DNA from: Sphingomonas sp. IC081
Lineage (GTDB): Bacteria > Pseudomonadota > Alphaproteobacteria > Sphingomonadales > Sphingomonadaceae
DNA length: 64,000 nucleotides
Direction: 5' to 3'
Assembly: GCF_006874585.1 (NCBI RefSeq)
Contig: NZ_CP029761.1
Location: 197,001-261,000 of the forward strand
Under the pieces are notes generated by a model. That model was not told the origin of the DNA. It saw only the letters and a program-made list of their open reading frames with translations, and did not search any database. Shown one piece after another: positions 24,704-33,551 of the stretch. Both the position numbers and the translations under genes were made by a program. Position 1 is the first letter of the stretch. Every line of letters begins with the position of its first letter.

Positions 24704-25525
24704 ATGTCCATGCAAGCCTCAGCAACGCCCCAAACCACCGCGCCGCTTCATGGCCGGGTTGCCATTGTCACCGGCTCGACCAGCGGGATCGGCCTCGGGA
24801 TTGCCCGCGCCCTCGCCTCGGCAGGAGCGGACATTGTTCTCAACGGCCTTGGCAATCCGGAAGATATCGAAAGAACCCGCAGCGAACTTGCGCAATCTGC
24901 CAATGTCCAGGTTGCCTACAACGCAGCCAACCTGCTCGACGGGGGCGAGGCGGCACATCTGGTGACCAGCACGATCGCACAGTTCGGCAAGGCTGATATC
25001 CTCGTCAACAATGCGGGGATCCAGCATGTGAGCCCGATCGAAGATTTCCCGGTCGATAAGTGGAACGCCATTCAGGCGCTCAACCTGTCGGCCAGCTTCC
25101 ACACCACCCGCGCCGCGTTTGGGGCAATGAAGGCGGCTGGATGGGGCCGGATCATCAACCTCGCTTCGGTCCACGGCCTGATCGCTTCCCCTTACAAGAG
25201 CGCCTACGTGGCCGCCAAGCACGGGGTGCTCGGCCTGACCAAGACCGTCGCCCTGGAAGGCGCGCAATTTGGCATCACCTGCAATGCGGTCTGCCCGGGC
25301 TACGTCTGGACGCCGCTGGTGGAAGCGCAGATCGACGATACCGCCAAGGCGCGCGGGATCAGCCGCGAAGATGTGATCAACAACGTCCTGCTCGCCGCCC
25401 AGCCGACCAAACAGTTCGTCACGGTTGAAGAATTGGGCGCGGTTGCGGTGTTCCTGTGCGGCGATGCTGCGCGCTCGATCACCGGCGTCGCCTTGCCGGT
25501 GGATGGCGGCTGGACTGGGCAATGA
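24704..25525 (+). CDS. bdhA: 3-hydroxybutyrate dehydrogenase (SDR family)
   Basis: Short-chain dehydrogenase of 273 residues. The cofactor motif TGSTSGIG is at residues 23-30, NNAG follows, and the catalytic Ser, Tyr and Lys are in NLASVHG and SAYVAAKHG. The C-terminal segment with QPTKQFVTVEELG is characteristic of BdhA enzymes, which oxidise 3-hydroxybutyrate to acetoacetate with NAD. AAGGG lies just upstream; the next ATG six bases later is possible. Its stop overlaps the NDH-2 start (ATGA). It sits with patatin, phasin and phaB genes in a PHB cluster. Confidence 0.85.
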   Translation: MSMQASATPQTTAPLHGRVAIVTGSTSGIGLGIARALASAGADIVLNGLGNPEDIERTRSELAQSANVQVAYNAANLLDGGEAAHLVTSTIAQFGKADILVNNAGIQHVSPIEDFPVDKWNAIQALNLSASFHTTRAAFGAMKAAGWGRIINLASVHGLIASPYKSAYVAAKHGVLGLTKTVALEGAQFGITCNAVCPGYVWTPLVEAQIDDTAKARGISREDVINNVLLAAQPTKQFVTVEELGAVAVFLCGDAARSITGVALPVDGGWTGQ

Positions 25526-26832
25526 CCACCGACAAGCGCCCCCATGTCGTGATCGTCGGGGCCGGCTTTGGCGGTCTTGCGGCGGCGCGTGGTCTGCGCA
25601 ATGCCGATGTCGACATCACTTTGATCGACAAGCGCAACCACCATCTGTTCCAGCCCTTGCTGTATCAGGTTGCAACCGCCGGCCTTTCGCCAGCAGAGAT
25701 CGCGGCCCCGATCCGCAGCATCGTTAAGGGCAGCAAGAACACCCGGGTGGTGCTGGATCGTGTTTATGGCATCGACGCCGAGCATACGCGGATCATCCTC
25801 GGTGATTGCGAGCCGATGTCGTATGACTGGCTGGTGATCGCGACCGGCGCGCGGCACAGCTATTTCGGCAAGGATGCCTGGGCGCCCTTTGCCCCCGGCA
25901 TCAAGACGGTGGAAGATGCCACGGCAGTGCGGCGCAAGATCCTGCTGGCGATGGAGCGGGCCGAGATCGAGCAGGATCACGACAAGCGCCATGCCCTGCT
26001 GACCTTCGTGATTATCGGCGGTGGGCCGACCGGGGTCGAAATGGCGGGCGCGATCGCGGAGCTTGCCCGCCGTTCGGTGTCGAATGATTTCCGCACCATC
26101 ACGCCGCATTGCTCGAGGGTGATCCTCGTCCAGAGCGGTGACAGGCTATTGCCCGGCTTCCCAGAGAGCCTGTCGGCCAAGGCCCAATTGTCGATCGAGC
26201 AACTGGGCGTGGAAGTCCGGCTCGGCCAGAAGGTTGAGGCCGTCGATGAAATGGGCGTGACGGTCGGCCAGGAATTCATCCCGGCCGGGACCGCGATCTG
26301 GGCCGCCGGGGTGCAGGCATCGCGCGCGGCGGAATGGCTTGATGTTCCGGGCGACAGGGCGGGCCGGGTGATCGTTGGCCCCGATTAGTTGGTGCCGGAC
26401 CGGGACAATGTGTTTGTCATCGGTGACACGGCGGCCTGCACCGATGCCACGGGACGAATGCTGCCCGGTGTGGCGCCGGTCGCCAAGCAGCAGGGCGAAC
26501 ATGTCGCCAAGTGCATCAAGGCGCGCTTGAAAGGTCAGCCGCTCCAGCCGTTTACCTACCGCGATTACGGCAATCTGGCGACGATTGGCCGCAATCACGC
26601 AGTGGCAGATTTTGGCCGCGTCACAGTGTCAGGCCATGTCGCCTGGTTGTTGTGGTGTGTGGCCCACATCTGGTTCCTGTCGGGCTTTCGCAACCGCTTC
26701 GTGGTCGGTGCCAGCTGGTTCTGGAACTACCTGACATTTGCCCGCGGCGCGCGGCTCATCACCGGCGATGTCGCGCCTGATCTGCCCGCCACGCTGGTGC
26801 CCCGTCCGGCACTGCGACCGCTTAGCTTTTGA
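25522..26832 (+). pseudogene. NDH-2-type oxidoreductase interrupted by an in-frame TAG
   Basis: The frame encodes a full NDH-2 homologue: GAGFGG near the start, FQPLLYQVATAGLSPAEIA, IIGGGPTGVEMAGAIAEL, then FVIGDTAACTD and a hydrophobic C-terminus. A TAG at 26386-26388 (codon 289 of 436) stops it between GRVIVGPD and LVPDRDN; the same frame continues without further lesions. The paralogue at 6321 has a sense codon there. As read, a 288-residue protein lacking the C-terminal FAD-contact motif and membrane anchor would form. This is a fresh nonsense mutation, a sequencing error, or readthrough. It overlaps bdhA by four bases. Confidence 0.8.
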
Positions 26833-26851
26833 ATTCGCGAAGGGATTAATC

Positions 26852-27988
26852 ATGACGAAGAACTTGAAGAAAGAAATCGCCGGCCTCGGGCAGACCGTGC
26901 TCGTATTTCAGGGTGGCGGCGCGCTGGGAGCGTATCAGATCGGGGTCTATCAGGCGCTGCATGAAGCCGGGGTTGAACCCGACTGGGTGATCGGCACCTC
27001 GATTGGCGCGATCAATGCCGCCCTGATTGCCGGCAGCGCGCCCGCCGACCGACTGGACAAGCTGCGCGAGTTCTGGAGCCGGGTCGAGCATGGGCAGATG
27101 TTTGACGGGCCCTTCGCCAATCTGTTCAGCCCGCTGCGCACGATGAGCGCGGTGATGCAGGGCATTCCCGGCTTTTTCGCGCCCAATCCGCTGGCGTTCA
27201 TGGGTCAGCGGATGCCGCTGGGGCCAGAGGCTGCCGGGTATTACTCGGTGCAGCCCCTGCGCGATACGCTGGCCGATCTGGTCGAATTCGATCTGATCAA
27301 CTCAGGGCCAACCCGGCTGACCGTTGGCGCGGCGAATGTCCGCACCAGCGACATGCACTATTTTGACTCGCGCGACATGCCCATCGATATCCGCCACATT
27401 CTGGCATCAGGGGCATTGCCGCCCGCCTTCCCGGCCGTTCGCATCGACGGCGAGTTGTATTGGGATGGCGGCATCGTCTCGAACACGCCGGTCGAGGTCG
27501 TGTTTGATGACAACCCCCGACAAGACGCCCTCGTTTTCGCGGTCCACCTGTGGAACCCGCATGGCAGCGAACCCAAATCGATCTGGGAAGTCACCAACCG
27601 GCAGAAAGACATCCAGTATTCCAGCCGCGCCCACGCGCATATCAAGCGCCAGCGTCAGCTGCACAAGCTGCGGCATGTCGTTCAGGAGCTTGCGGGGTTG
27701 GTACCAGCCGGAACTATCCCCGCTGACGAGCTCTCCAAGCTGACCTGCTATGGCTGCTCAACCCGGATGCATGTGGTCCGCTTGCTTGCGCCGCAGCTCG
27801 ACCATGAAGATCACACCAAGGATGTCGACTTTAGCCCGCGCGGCATTCGTGAACGGTGGGACGCCGGCTATGCCCACACCAGCGAGATGCTTGCCAAAGC
27901 ACCCTGGCGTGACGCGAGCGATCCGCTGGAAGGGTTCATCCTCCACGAGTCCGTCGCTGGCGAAATGATGGACGTCCCGAGCGCCTGA
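26852..27988 (+). CDS. Patatin-like phospholipase with DUF3734 C-terminus
   Basis: Hydrolase of 378 residues. The oxyanion loop GGGALG is at residues 21-26, the nucleophile Ser50 lies in GTSIGA, and the catalytic Asp205 in YWDGG, giving a complete Ser-Asp dyad. The C-terminal region after about residue 280 fits the DUF3734 extension seen in patatins next to bdhA genes. AAGGGA lies eight bases before the ATG. It follows the broken NDH-2 gene by 19 bases. Patatins hydrolyse acyl esters; a role on PHB granule lipids is inferred from neighbours. Confidence 0.85.
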   Translation: MTKNLKKEIAGLGQTVLVFQGGGALGAYQIGVYQALHEAGVEPDWVIGTSIGAINAALIAGSAPADRLDKLREFWSRVEHGQMFDGPFANLFSPLRTMSAVMQGIPGFFAPNPLAFMGQRMPLGPEAAGYYSVQPLRDTLADLVEFDLINSGPTRLTVGAANVRTSDMHYFDSRDMPIDIRHILASGALPPAFPAVRIDGELYWDGGIVSNTPVEVVFDDNPRQDALVFAVHLWNPHGSEPKSIWEVTNRQKDIQYSSRAHAHIKRQRQLHKLRHVVQELAGLVPAGTIPADELSKLTCYGCSTRMHVVRLLAPQLDHEDHTKDVDFSPRGIRERWDAGYAHTSEMLAKAPWRDASDPLEGFILHESVAGEMMDVPSA

Positions 27989-28126
27989 CGCGGGCGATCC
28001 GCTTCAGCCTCGGCAAAGCGGCCCCGTCGCAGAAACAATCAGCATTTCACCAAGCGGTGAAAGGCGCAGAGCCCCCTCTCTGCGTCATCACGAGAAGCAC
28101 GTTCAATAACAGGAAAGGATGACCCG

Positions 28127-28636
28127 ATGGCCAACACTACAAAAGCTACTACCCCGGCGGAACCAGCAGCCCAGCCCACGCCGGCCGCAATGCTGACGAC
28201 ATCGGCCCAGCAGGCGATGACCATGGCCCAAACCCGGTTTGAAGACGTCGCCGCCAAATCGCGCGAAGCGATGGAGATGGGCCTCAAGGCGGTCGATGTC
28301 GCGGCTGCAACGTCGCGCAGCAATGTCGATGCCCTGCTCGAATCCTCGCGCATGGCCTCTGGCGCGTTGGAAGCCATCGCCCGGGACGTGGCCGATTATG
28401 CCAAGCAGCGCGCTGACCGCACCACCGCCGCCGCACGGGCGTTGACCGAGGCCAAGTCGGTGCCCGAGCTGGTGCAAATGCAGGGCGATTTTGCCCGCGC
28501 GGAATTCGCTGCCGCGATTGGTGAGACCGCTCGCCTGTCTCAGGCGATGTTCGCCGCGATGGGCGGGATTTTCGCGCCATTGCAGCAGCAGGCGTTGGCC
28601 ACCGCCAAGAGCATGGAGCCGTCGCAGGACGCGTAA
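28127..28636 (+). CDS. Phasin (PHB granule coat protein)
   Basis: Phasin-family protein of 169 residues. The N-terminus is Ala/Pro/Thr-rich, and the rest is a long amphipathic helix (FEDVAAKSREAMEMGLKAVD) with the typical VPELVQMQGDFAR motif. Such proteins coat PHB granules and control their size. AGGA precedes the ATG. It lies between the patatin and phaB genes, with a GC-rich hairpin downstream. A second, larger phasin gene is at 42576. Confidence 0.85.
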   Translation: MANTTKATTPAEPAAQPTPAAMLTTSAQQAMTMAQTRFEDVAAKSREAMEMGLKAVDVAAATSRSNVDALLESSRMASGALEAIARDVADYAKQRADRTTAAARALTEAKSVPELVQMQGDFARAEFAAAIGETARLSQAMFAAMGGIFAPLQQQALATAKSMEPSQDA

Positions 28637-28647
28637 CGCGGGTCGGA

Positions 28648-28691
28648 GGGTCGTCGGGCGCGCCTTCTATGGGCGGCCTGCCCGACGACCC
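28648..28691 (+). terminator. GC-rich hairpin between phasin and phaB
   Basis: GGGTCGTCGGGC (28648-28659) pairs perfectly with 28680-28691 over a 20-base loop. The following sequence is TTCTGCAAAG, a poor T-run, so it is either a weak terminator or an RNA-stabilising hairpin that raises phasin levels relative to phaB. Confidence 0.5.
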
Positions 28692-28726
28692 TTCTGCAAA
28701 GAATCAAAGTCAAGGGAGAAGAAACA

Positions 28727-29449
28727 ATGGGGCGCGTGGCAATTGTTACGGGCGGAACCCGGGGAATCGGTGAGGCTGTGAGTGTCGCTCTGCGCGATGC
28801 AGGCTACCGGGTTGTGGCCAGCTATGTCGGCAATGTTGAACGCGCGAGGTCTTTTGCCGAGCGCACGGGGATCGCGATCTTTCAATGGGATGTTGCCGAT
28901 CATGAGGCATGCGAGGCTTCTGCGGGTGCGATTGCCGCCTCCCATGGCCCGGTTGATGTTCTGATCAACAACGCCGGGATCACCCGCGATAGTTCGGTGC
29001 TGAAGATGTCGCGGCAGGATTTTGACGCGGTCGTCGACACCAACCTTGGCGGCAGCTTCAACATGGTCAAGGCGGTCTTGCCCGGTATGCGCGAACGCGG
29101 CTGGGGGCGGATCGTCAATATCGGATCGATCAATGGGCAGGCGGGCCAGTTTGGCCAGGTCAATTATTCAGCCGCGAAATCAGCATTGCATGGCTTCACC
29201 AAGGCCTTGGCGCAGGAGACGGCGCGCTATGGCGTCACCGTCAACACGGTCGCGCCAGGCTATATCGCCACCGACATGGTCGCGGCGGTTCCCGAGGAAC
29301 AGCTCGCCAAGATCATCGCCAAGATCCCGGTTGGCCGCTTGGGCGAAGCGCATGAAATTGCGCGCATGGTGGACTTCCTGTGCGCGGAGGAAAGCGGCTT
29401 CATCACCGGATCGACCATCAGCATCAATGGCGGTCAGCACATGTATTGA
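28727..29449 (+). CDS. phaB: Acetoacetyl-CoA reductase
   Basis: NADPH-dependent SDR enzyme of 240 residues that makes (R)-3-hydroxybutyryl-CoA for PHB. TGGTRGIG is at residues 8-15, the NNAGITRDSS segment is typical of PhaB, and the catalytic Ser/Tyr/Lys lie in NIGSINGQAGQFGQVNYSAAK (positions only; the Tyr is followed by SAAK). The C-terminal TGSTISINGGQHMY ending is also PhaB-like. AAGGGAG precedes the ATG. No thiolase (phaA) is nearby; the PHA synthase is at 39967. Confidence 0.9.
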   Translation: MGRVAIVTGGTRGIGEAVSVALRDAGYRVVASYVGNVERARSFAERTGIAIFQWDVADHEACEASAGAIAASHGPVDVLINNAGITRDSSVLKMSRQDFDAVVDTNLGGSFNMVKAVLPGMRERGWGRIVNIGSINGQAGQFGQVNYSAAKSALHGFTKALAQETARYGVTVNTVAPGYIATDMVAAVPEEQLAKIIAKIPVGRLGEAHEIARMVDFLCAEESGFITGSTISINGGQHMY

Positions 29450-29466
29450 TCGGGGGCTGCACCGCC

Positions 29467-30648
29467 TTAGGCGAGGAAGCGCCGCAAGGCATCCATCGCC
29501 AAGCGGTGCAGCCCATCGGTGTGGAGATTGGAGGCCAGCGGATGCGAGCCGAAGCGCACCATGATCAGCCCGGTGTCCATGTCGATCAGAACCCTTTGGC
29601 CAAACACGCCGAGCGCGCTGATGCTCGAATGGGCGTCATGCGACACCCACCATTGGCTGCGATAGGAACCCGCCGAACGCGCGACATAGCTGGACGCGGC
29701 GAACAATTGGCGGTCACCGCCACCCACGATGCTGGCGCGGGCGGGGCTTGGGATCTGGTCGCCCTCAGCCACCATCAATGCGAGGCGCGCCATGTCGCGC
29801 GCGGTTGCATTGAGCCCGGAGGCGGCGATTTCGTCGCCCGCCAGATCAACGAGGATATGCCCGTCGTCGCAGCAACCGGCGGGATGCCACAGCCGCTGCG
29901 CAAACAGATTGGCCAGCCGCTGCCCACTCGCGCGCGCAATCACCCAGCCCAGCGCATCGGCCACCGGGGTGCGATAGGCAAAGCCGCAGCCGGGCGGATG
30001 GTCGCAATGCGTGAATTGCAGCAGCGCCGCGCGTGCGCCGAAATTGGCCTGCGCGGGCGACCAGTAACTGGCCGAATAGCGGTGCACCATGGCATCGGGA
30101 TTGGCGTAATCCTCGTCGAACGCGGCGCCATCGGTCATGTCCAGCAGATCGCGGACGGATGCAGCGGCAAAGGCGGTTTGCGAGAATTCCCGCACATAAA
30201 GCGCGGCAGGTGCCGCGCTGTCGAGCGTGCCATCGGCGATCAGCATTTCCGCCAGCAGTCCGACAAAGGATTTGCTGACCGAGAAGCTGTGGTGCGGCGT
30301 CGCCGGGGTCATGCCGTTGTGGTAGGCTTCGTGGATGATCGCGCCTTGCTTCAGGATGATCATTGCGTCGCAATAGGTACGGCGTTCAAATTCGGCCCAG
30401 GTCATCGGCTGACCAGCCTCATCATCGAAGCATAGCTGGTCGAGCGGGGCGGCTTGAACGGTCAGCGCGCGCGGCGACGGGCTTGGCCGCAAGGCTCGCG
30501 ACGGAACCAATTCCCGCGTATGCTGGAACCCCCACCGGGAGTAAGGATAGATCCGCCAATTGTCCCGCGTGACACGGCGCTCGGCGGGCAAGTCCTGTCC
30601 TTGGCCTATGCCCGCAGCGGGCCAATCGATCGGCGGGGGCAATGTCAT
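29467..30648 (-). CDS. Beta-lactamase-fold serine hydrolase (NylB-like)
   Basis: Hydrolase of 393 residues of the class C beta-lactamase/esterase group. The catalytic SVSK tetrad is at residues 123-126, a YSAS motif follows, and the fold context (GLNATARDMARLALMVAEG, then SQWWVS and FGQRVLIDMDTGLIMVRFGS) is that of 6-aminohexanoate-dimer hydrolase-like proteins. No signal peptide is visible. Its start overlaps the ATP-grasp stop by four bases, making it the last gene of a five-gene operon. It converges on phaB. Hydrolysis of an ester or amide oligomer, perhaps a product of the ATP-grasp protein, is only inference. Confidence 0.8.
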   Translation of the reverse strand: MTLPPPIDWPAAGIGQGQDLPAERRVTRDNWRIYPYSRWGFQHTRELVPSRALRPSPSPRALTVQAAPLDQLCFDDEAGQPMTWAEFERRTYCDAMIILKQGAIIHEAYHNGMTPATPHHSFSVSKSFVGLLAEMLIADGTLDSAAPAALYVREFSQTAFAAASVRDLLDMTDGAAFDEDYANPDAMVHRYSASYWSPAQANFGARAALLQFTHCDHPPGCGFAYRTPVADALGWVIARASGQRLANLFAQRLWHPAGCCDDGHILVDLAGDEIAASGLNATARDMARLALMVAEGDQIPSPARASIVGGGDRQLFAASSYVARSAGSYRSQWWVSHDAHSSISALGVFGQRVLIDMDTGLIMVRFGSHPLASNLHTDGLHRLAMDALRRFLA

Positions 30649-31754
30649 CGCGTGATGGGATAGCGCGCAACCAGTGATTTTTCACGCTGCCATTGCTGCA
30701 AGAACGCCCGCCAGCTTTCGGGCCGGGCGCCGCGCTTGCGATTGGCTGCGCCGATGGCGAACAGCAGCGAGAACTGTCGGCACAGGGTCCACCACGCTTC
30801 GCCCAACCTCATGCGGCTATCCCAGATGTGGGTCATTTCTGCGCCTGCACCATTATATTCGATGATCGCGAAATCCTCACCGCGCTGGAACGCGGCGAAA
30901 TCAGCAAAGCGCACGTCGAAGCGTCCGAAGTGAAAGCCGGGAATGGCATCGGCAATCCGATCAAACCGAGTCTCCATGGCCGGCGCAATATGGGCCGCGC
31001 CATTGCGAAAGATCGCGCCCTTCGAATGGCTTCCCGAAAACACCAGCCTCTGAACAGTGCCGGCAGGCAGCACATCGTCGAGCTGATGCCGGAACCGTGC
31101 CAGATAGAGTTGCGGCACCCGGCCTGCGCGCGGATCCCTCTCAATCAGTTCGCGCAAGGTGGAATGACCGTCACCCGTAACCTTGGGAAAATACTTCAGC
31201 GTTAGCGAGACGATGCGGCCACGGCTGGCACCGGGCTGGCGAACGTAAAACACACCCGCCTCGCCCTCCACATCGACCATGCGTTGCAGCAGGAATGTCT
31301 CGCCGCAGGGAAAGTCTTCGAGATAGCGGGCCAGATCGTTGGCTCCCCGGATCGGCTGCACCCCGGCCCCGCGGCAGCCAATGTCAGGCTTGGCCACCAA
31401 CGGATATTCGAGTCCGGCGGCGGCCAGTTGTGCCGTGATCTGCGGCAGGGCGGCGTGGGGCTCCTCAGACGTGCGTGTGACTACCACATATCCGGGCAGA
31501 TGCGCCCGCTCTGGCCCCGTCAGGCGCGCGAACAGCTCGCTTTTGCGTTCTCCGACCAACCCTCCCGCCGGAAACCCGACATTGGCGATGAGCGGCAGAC
31601 GGATGCTGCGATATCGCACCATCAGCCCCACGATCCACAGCCACACCGGCGCATAAAACAGCCAGGCCGGCCAGAATTCGAAATGCGACAGGGGCGGGCC
31701 GCCGCCGAACGCGGGCATCGCCTGCAGGGCAGTGGGTTCGCTATCCTGAGGCAT
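30645..31754 (-). CDS. Membrane-anchored ATP-grasp ligase-like protein
   Basis: Protein of 369 residues. A hydrophobic helix at about residues 26-47 is followed by an ATP-grasp domain: EYPLVAKPDIGCRGAGV with Lys122, ETFLLQRMVDVEGEAGVFYV, and a C-terminal IIEYNGAGAE holding the Glu/Asn metal ligands. It resembles D-Ala-D-Ala ligase/CarB-type enzymes that join a carboxylate to an amine, but the acceptor is unknown. The ATG at 31754 has GGAG seven bases upstream and overlaps the TPR gene; its stop overlaps the hydrolase start. An ATP-grasp ligase beside a hydrolase and a TPR protein suggests peptide or amide chemistry. Confidence 0.7.
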   Translation of the reverse strand: MPQDSEPTALQAMPAFGGGPPLSHFEFWPAWLFYAPVWLWIVGLMVRYRSIRLPLIANVGFPAGGLVGERKSELFARLTGPERAHLPGYVVVTRTSEEPHAALPQITAQLAAAGLEYPLVAKPDIGCRGAGVQPIRGANDLARYLEDFPCGETFLLQRMVDVEGEAGVFYVRQPGASRGRIVSLTLKYFPKVTGDGHSTLRELIERDPRAGRVPQLYLARFRHQLDDVLPAGTVQRLVFSGSHSKGAIFRNGAAHIAPAMETRFDRIADAIPGFHFGRFDVRFADFAAFQRGEDFAIIEYNGAGAEMTHIWDSRMRLGEAWWTLCRQFSLLFAIGAANRKRGARPESWRAFLQQWQREKSLVARYPITR

Positions 31755-32964
31755 TTTCATGCTCCGACTCAAGGAAGCGCGTGTGTTGCTGTGAGCGGGC
31801 AATACTGTCGGCATGGATCGCAGCGAACAATTGGCGTTGGATATTGCTGCCGCCAACGCGATGAACGCGCCCTTCAACCTCGCTAAATGCTGCGACTGCA
31901 GCCGGATAATCTCCGCGCGCATGCAGCGCGATGCCTCGAGCCAGTCCGAATGTTTCGGATCGCTCGTGCAACGCCCGTTCGAGCCGTTGCGCTTCGGCAG
32001 AGTGGCCACTTTTTAGCAAGGCGATCAGATAGTGCAGATCGAGAAAGCCGTTGATCCGATCATCCACGCGGTCGCCGATGACATGGGCAATGTCTGACCA
32101 CCGCGCGGCGGGAACGACGCCGCGCAGATCCAACCGCATCAGCAGCGAAATGGCATTGATCTGGTCTTGCGTGTGGCCCTTTCGCACGCCCCAAACGCGC
32201 TGATCATAAATGGCCAAAGCGAGGTCTGGATCGCCAAAGTCCAGCTCAATCAGTGCAAGGTGCCACCAGTTATGGGTCAGCATGAATGATGAGCATCGCT
32301 CCCAGCTGCCGGAATGATCCTGAAGAAACGACCGGGCTTCGCACGGTTGGCCAAGCGCAGCGAGGGCATGGGCGACAGCATGTTGTGCCCAGGGATCGCG
32401 GTCGGGATTGCGTGCGACCGCCTGCCGCGCGTAGCGAAGCGCCGTTTCAGCCTCTCCCGCCTGTTCCAGGGCAAAGGCAAGCAATCCGCCAGCATAGCCA
32501 CTTGGCTTCGCGATCGCGTTGGTGAATTGCGCTGAGTGCACCATGCCGCGGACGTCGCCGATCGACAATTCGAGGATCTGGCAAAACTTGGCAGCGACGA
32601 GATCCTCCGGGGCTAAAATGAGCACCTCGCGCCAAGCAGCGACAGCGCTACGCTCATCGCCCTCCCACCAGTGGGCAATGGCTGCGAGGGTCATGGCTTC
32701 GCGCGGGTTGCACCGGCCCTTTAGTCGCTGCGCAGCCGCAAGGTGCGGTGCGGCCTGCGTCTGGCCTTCGCGGGTAAGCTGGGTGAGGAACAGCGCCGCC
32801 GCATAGGCGTAAGCCAGCGCGCATTCCGCATCTGCCTCGGTTGCATCGAAGATCACCCTCGCCCCGGCGCCGTGGCTCAGCAACTCTTCGGCAAATTGAT
32901 GGATCGCAGCGGTTGCGGCTGCCGAAGAGGTGGTGATCGCAAGATTCAGGAATCCGTCATTCAT
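31741..32964 (-). CDS. TPR protein of the TTC38 type
   Basis: Soluble helical-repeat protein of 407 residues with no signal peptide. Repeats are visible as alternating Ala-rich helices (ALAYAYAAALFLTQL, AVAAWREVLILAPEDLVAAK, GLLAFALEQAGEAETALRYA, AVARNPDRDPWAQHAVAHAL, WHLALIELDFGDPDLALAIY). The HNWWHLALIELDFGD region is characteristic of the TTC38 family, whose function in bacteria is unknown. It is the third gene of the minus-strand operon, 13 bases after the DedA-like gene and overlapping the ATP-grasp start. Confidence 0.8.
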   Translation of the reverse strand: MNDGFLNLAITTSSAAATAAIHQFAEELLSHGAGARVIFDATEADAECALAYAYAAALFLTQLTREGQTQAAPHLAAAQRLKGRCNPREAMTLAAIAHWWEGDERSAVAAWREVLILAPEDLVAAKFCQILELSIGDVRGMVHSAQFTNAIAKPSGYAGGLLAFALEQAGEAETALRYARQAVARNPDRDPWAQHAVAHALAALGQPCEARSFLQDHSGSWERCSSFMLTHNWWHLALIELDFGDPDLALAIYDQRVWGVRKGHTQDQINAISLLMRLDLRGVVPAARWSDIAHVIGDRVDDRINGFLDLHYLIALLKSGHSAEAQRLERALHERSETFGLARGIALHARGDYPAAVAAFSEVEGRVHRVGGSNIQRQLFAAIHADSIARSQQHTRFLESEHENASG

Positions 32965-32977
32965 CGCGTAGCGCCGA

Positions 32978-33550
32978 TCATGTCAGTGCCGGGCCTCGGC
33001 GTGGGCCTGAAAACCAGCGCGGCGCCAGCAGCGCCGCTGCTGCCAGCACCACTCCGGCAGGCAGTGCTGCCGCCAAGAGATGCTGCGCCTCCGCCGCTCC
33101 GGCAAGCCAGGCGATTGCAAACAACCCGCCGGTCCAAAGCGGCGTGGTGAGCACGATAATGGCGGCCACAGGCGCAAAGGGCGCAGCGATCAACCCGCTG
33201 GCGGTGTAGATTGGTAATCGCGATCCGGGCAGGAACCGGGCCGCGAACACCAAGGCCAGCACCCGGCCCGCAATCCAGCTTTCTGCCCGCCGCACGTCAG
33301 GCCGGGCACGCAACTTTCGGCCAATGCCGGTGCCGGCGCCCCACCGGCCTGCGGCGTACAAGGCCAGGTCGCCCGTGGCTGTGCCCAGGATGACCGCTGC
33401 GACCGCAATGACCGGATCGGCCGGGGTCTGCGCAACCAGCACTCCGGCGGCAATCGTCGCCAGATCCTCTGCGATGAATGTCGCTGCGAACAGCCCAAGC
33501 CCCAGCAACCACGGCTGGTGCTGGGCCAAGGTCAACAGGTCGGCCAGCAT
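32978..33550 (-). CDS. DedA-like (SNARE-associated) membrane protein
   Basis: Inner-membrane protein of 190 residues. The pattern FAATFIAEDLATIAAGVLVAQ, then GDLALYAAGRWGAG and FAARFLPGSRLPIYTASG with conserved Arg is that of DedA/VTT-domain proteins, which act as lipid scramblases or transport undecaprenyl phosphate. The ATG at 33550 follows the upstream stop by one base. It precedes the TPR gene by 13 bases in the operon. Assignment to DedA is by motif only. Confidence 0.75.
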   Translation of the reverse strand: MLADLLTLAQHQPWLLGLGLFAATFIAEDLATIAAGVLVAQTPADPVIAVAAVILGTATGDLALYAAGRWGAGTGIGRKLRARPDVRRAESWIAGRVLALVFAARFLPGSRLPIYTASGLIAAPFAPVAAIIVLTTPLWTGGLFAIAWLAGAAEAQHLLAAALPAGVVLAAAALLAPRWFSGPRRGPALT

Positions 33551-33551
33551 C

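Noticed and set aside
26386..26388. TAG in the NDH-2 gene as a pyrrolysine or programmed readthrough codon
   Set aside because: No pyl genes are visible, the paralogue has no TAG there, and a simple nonsense mutation or sequencing error explains it.
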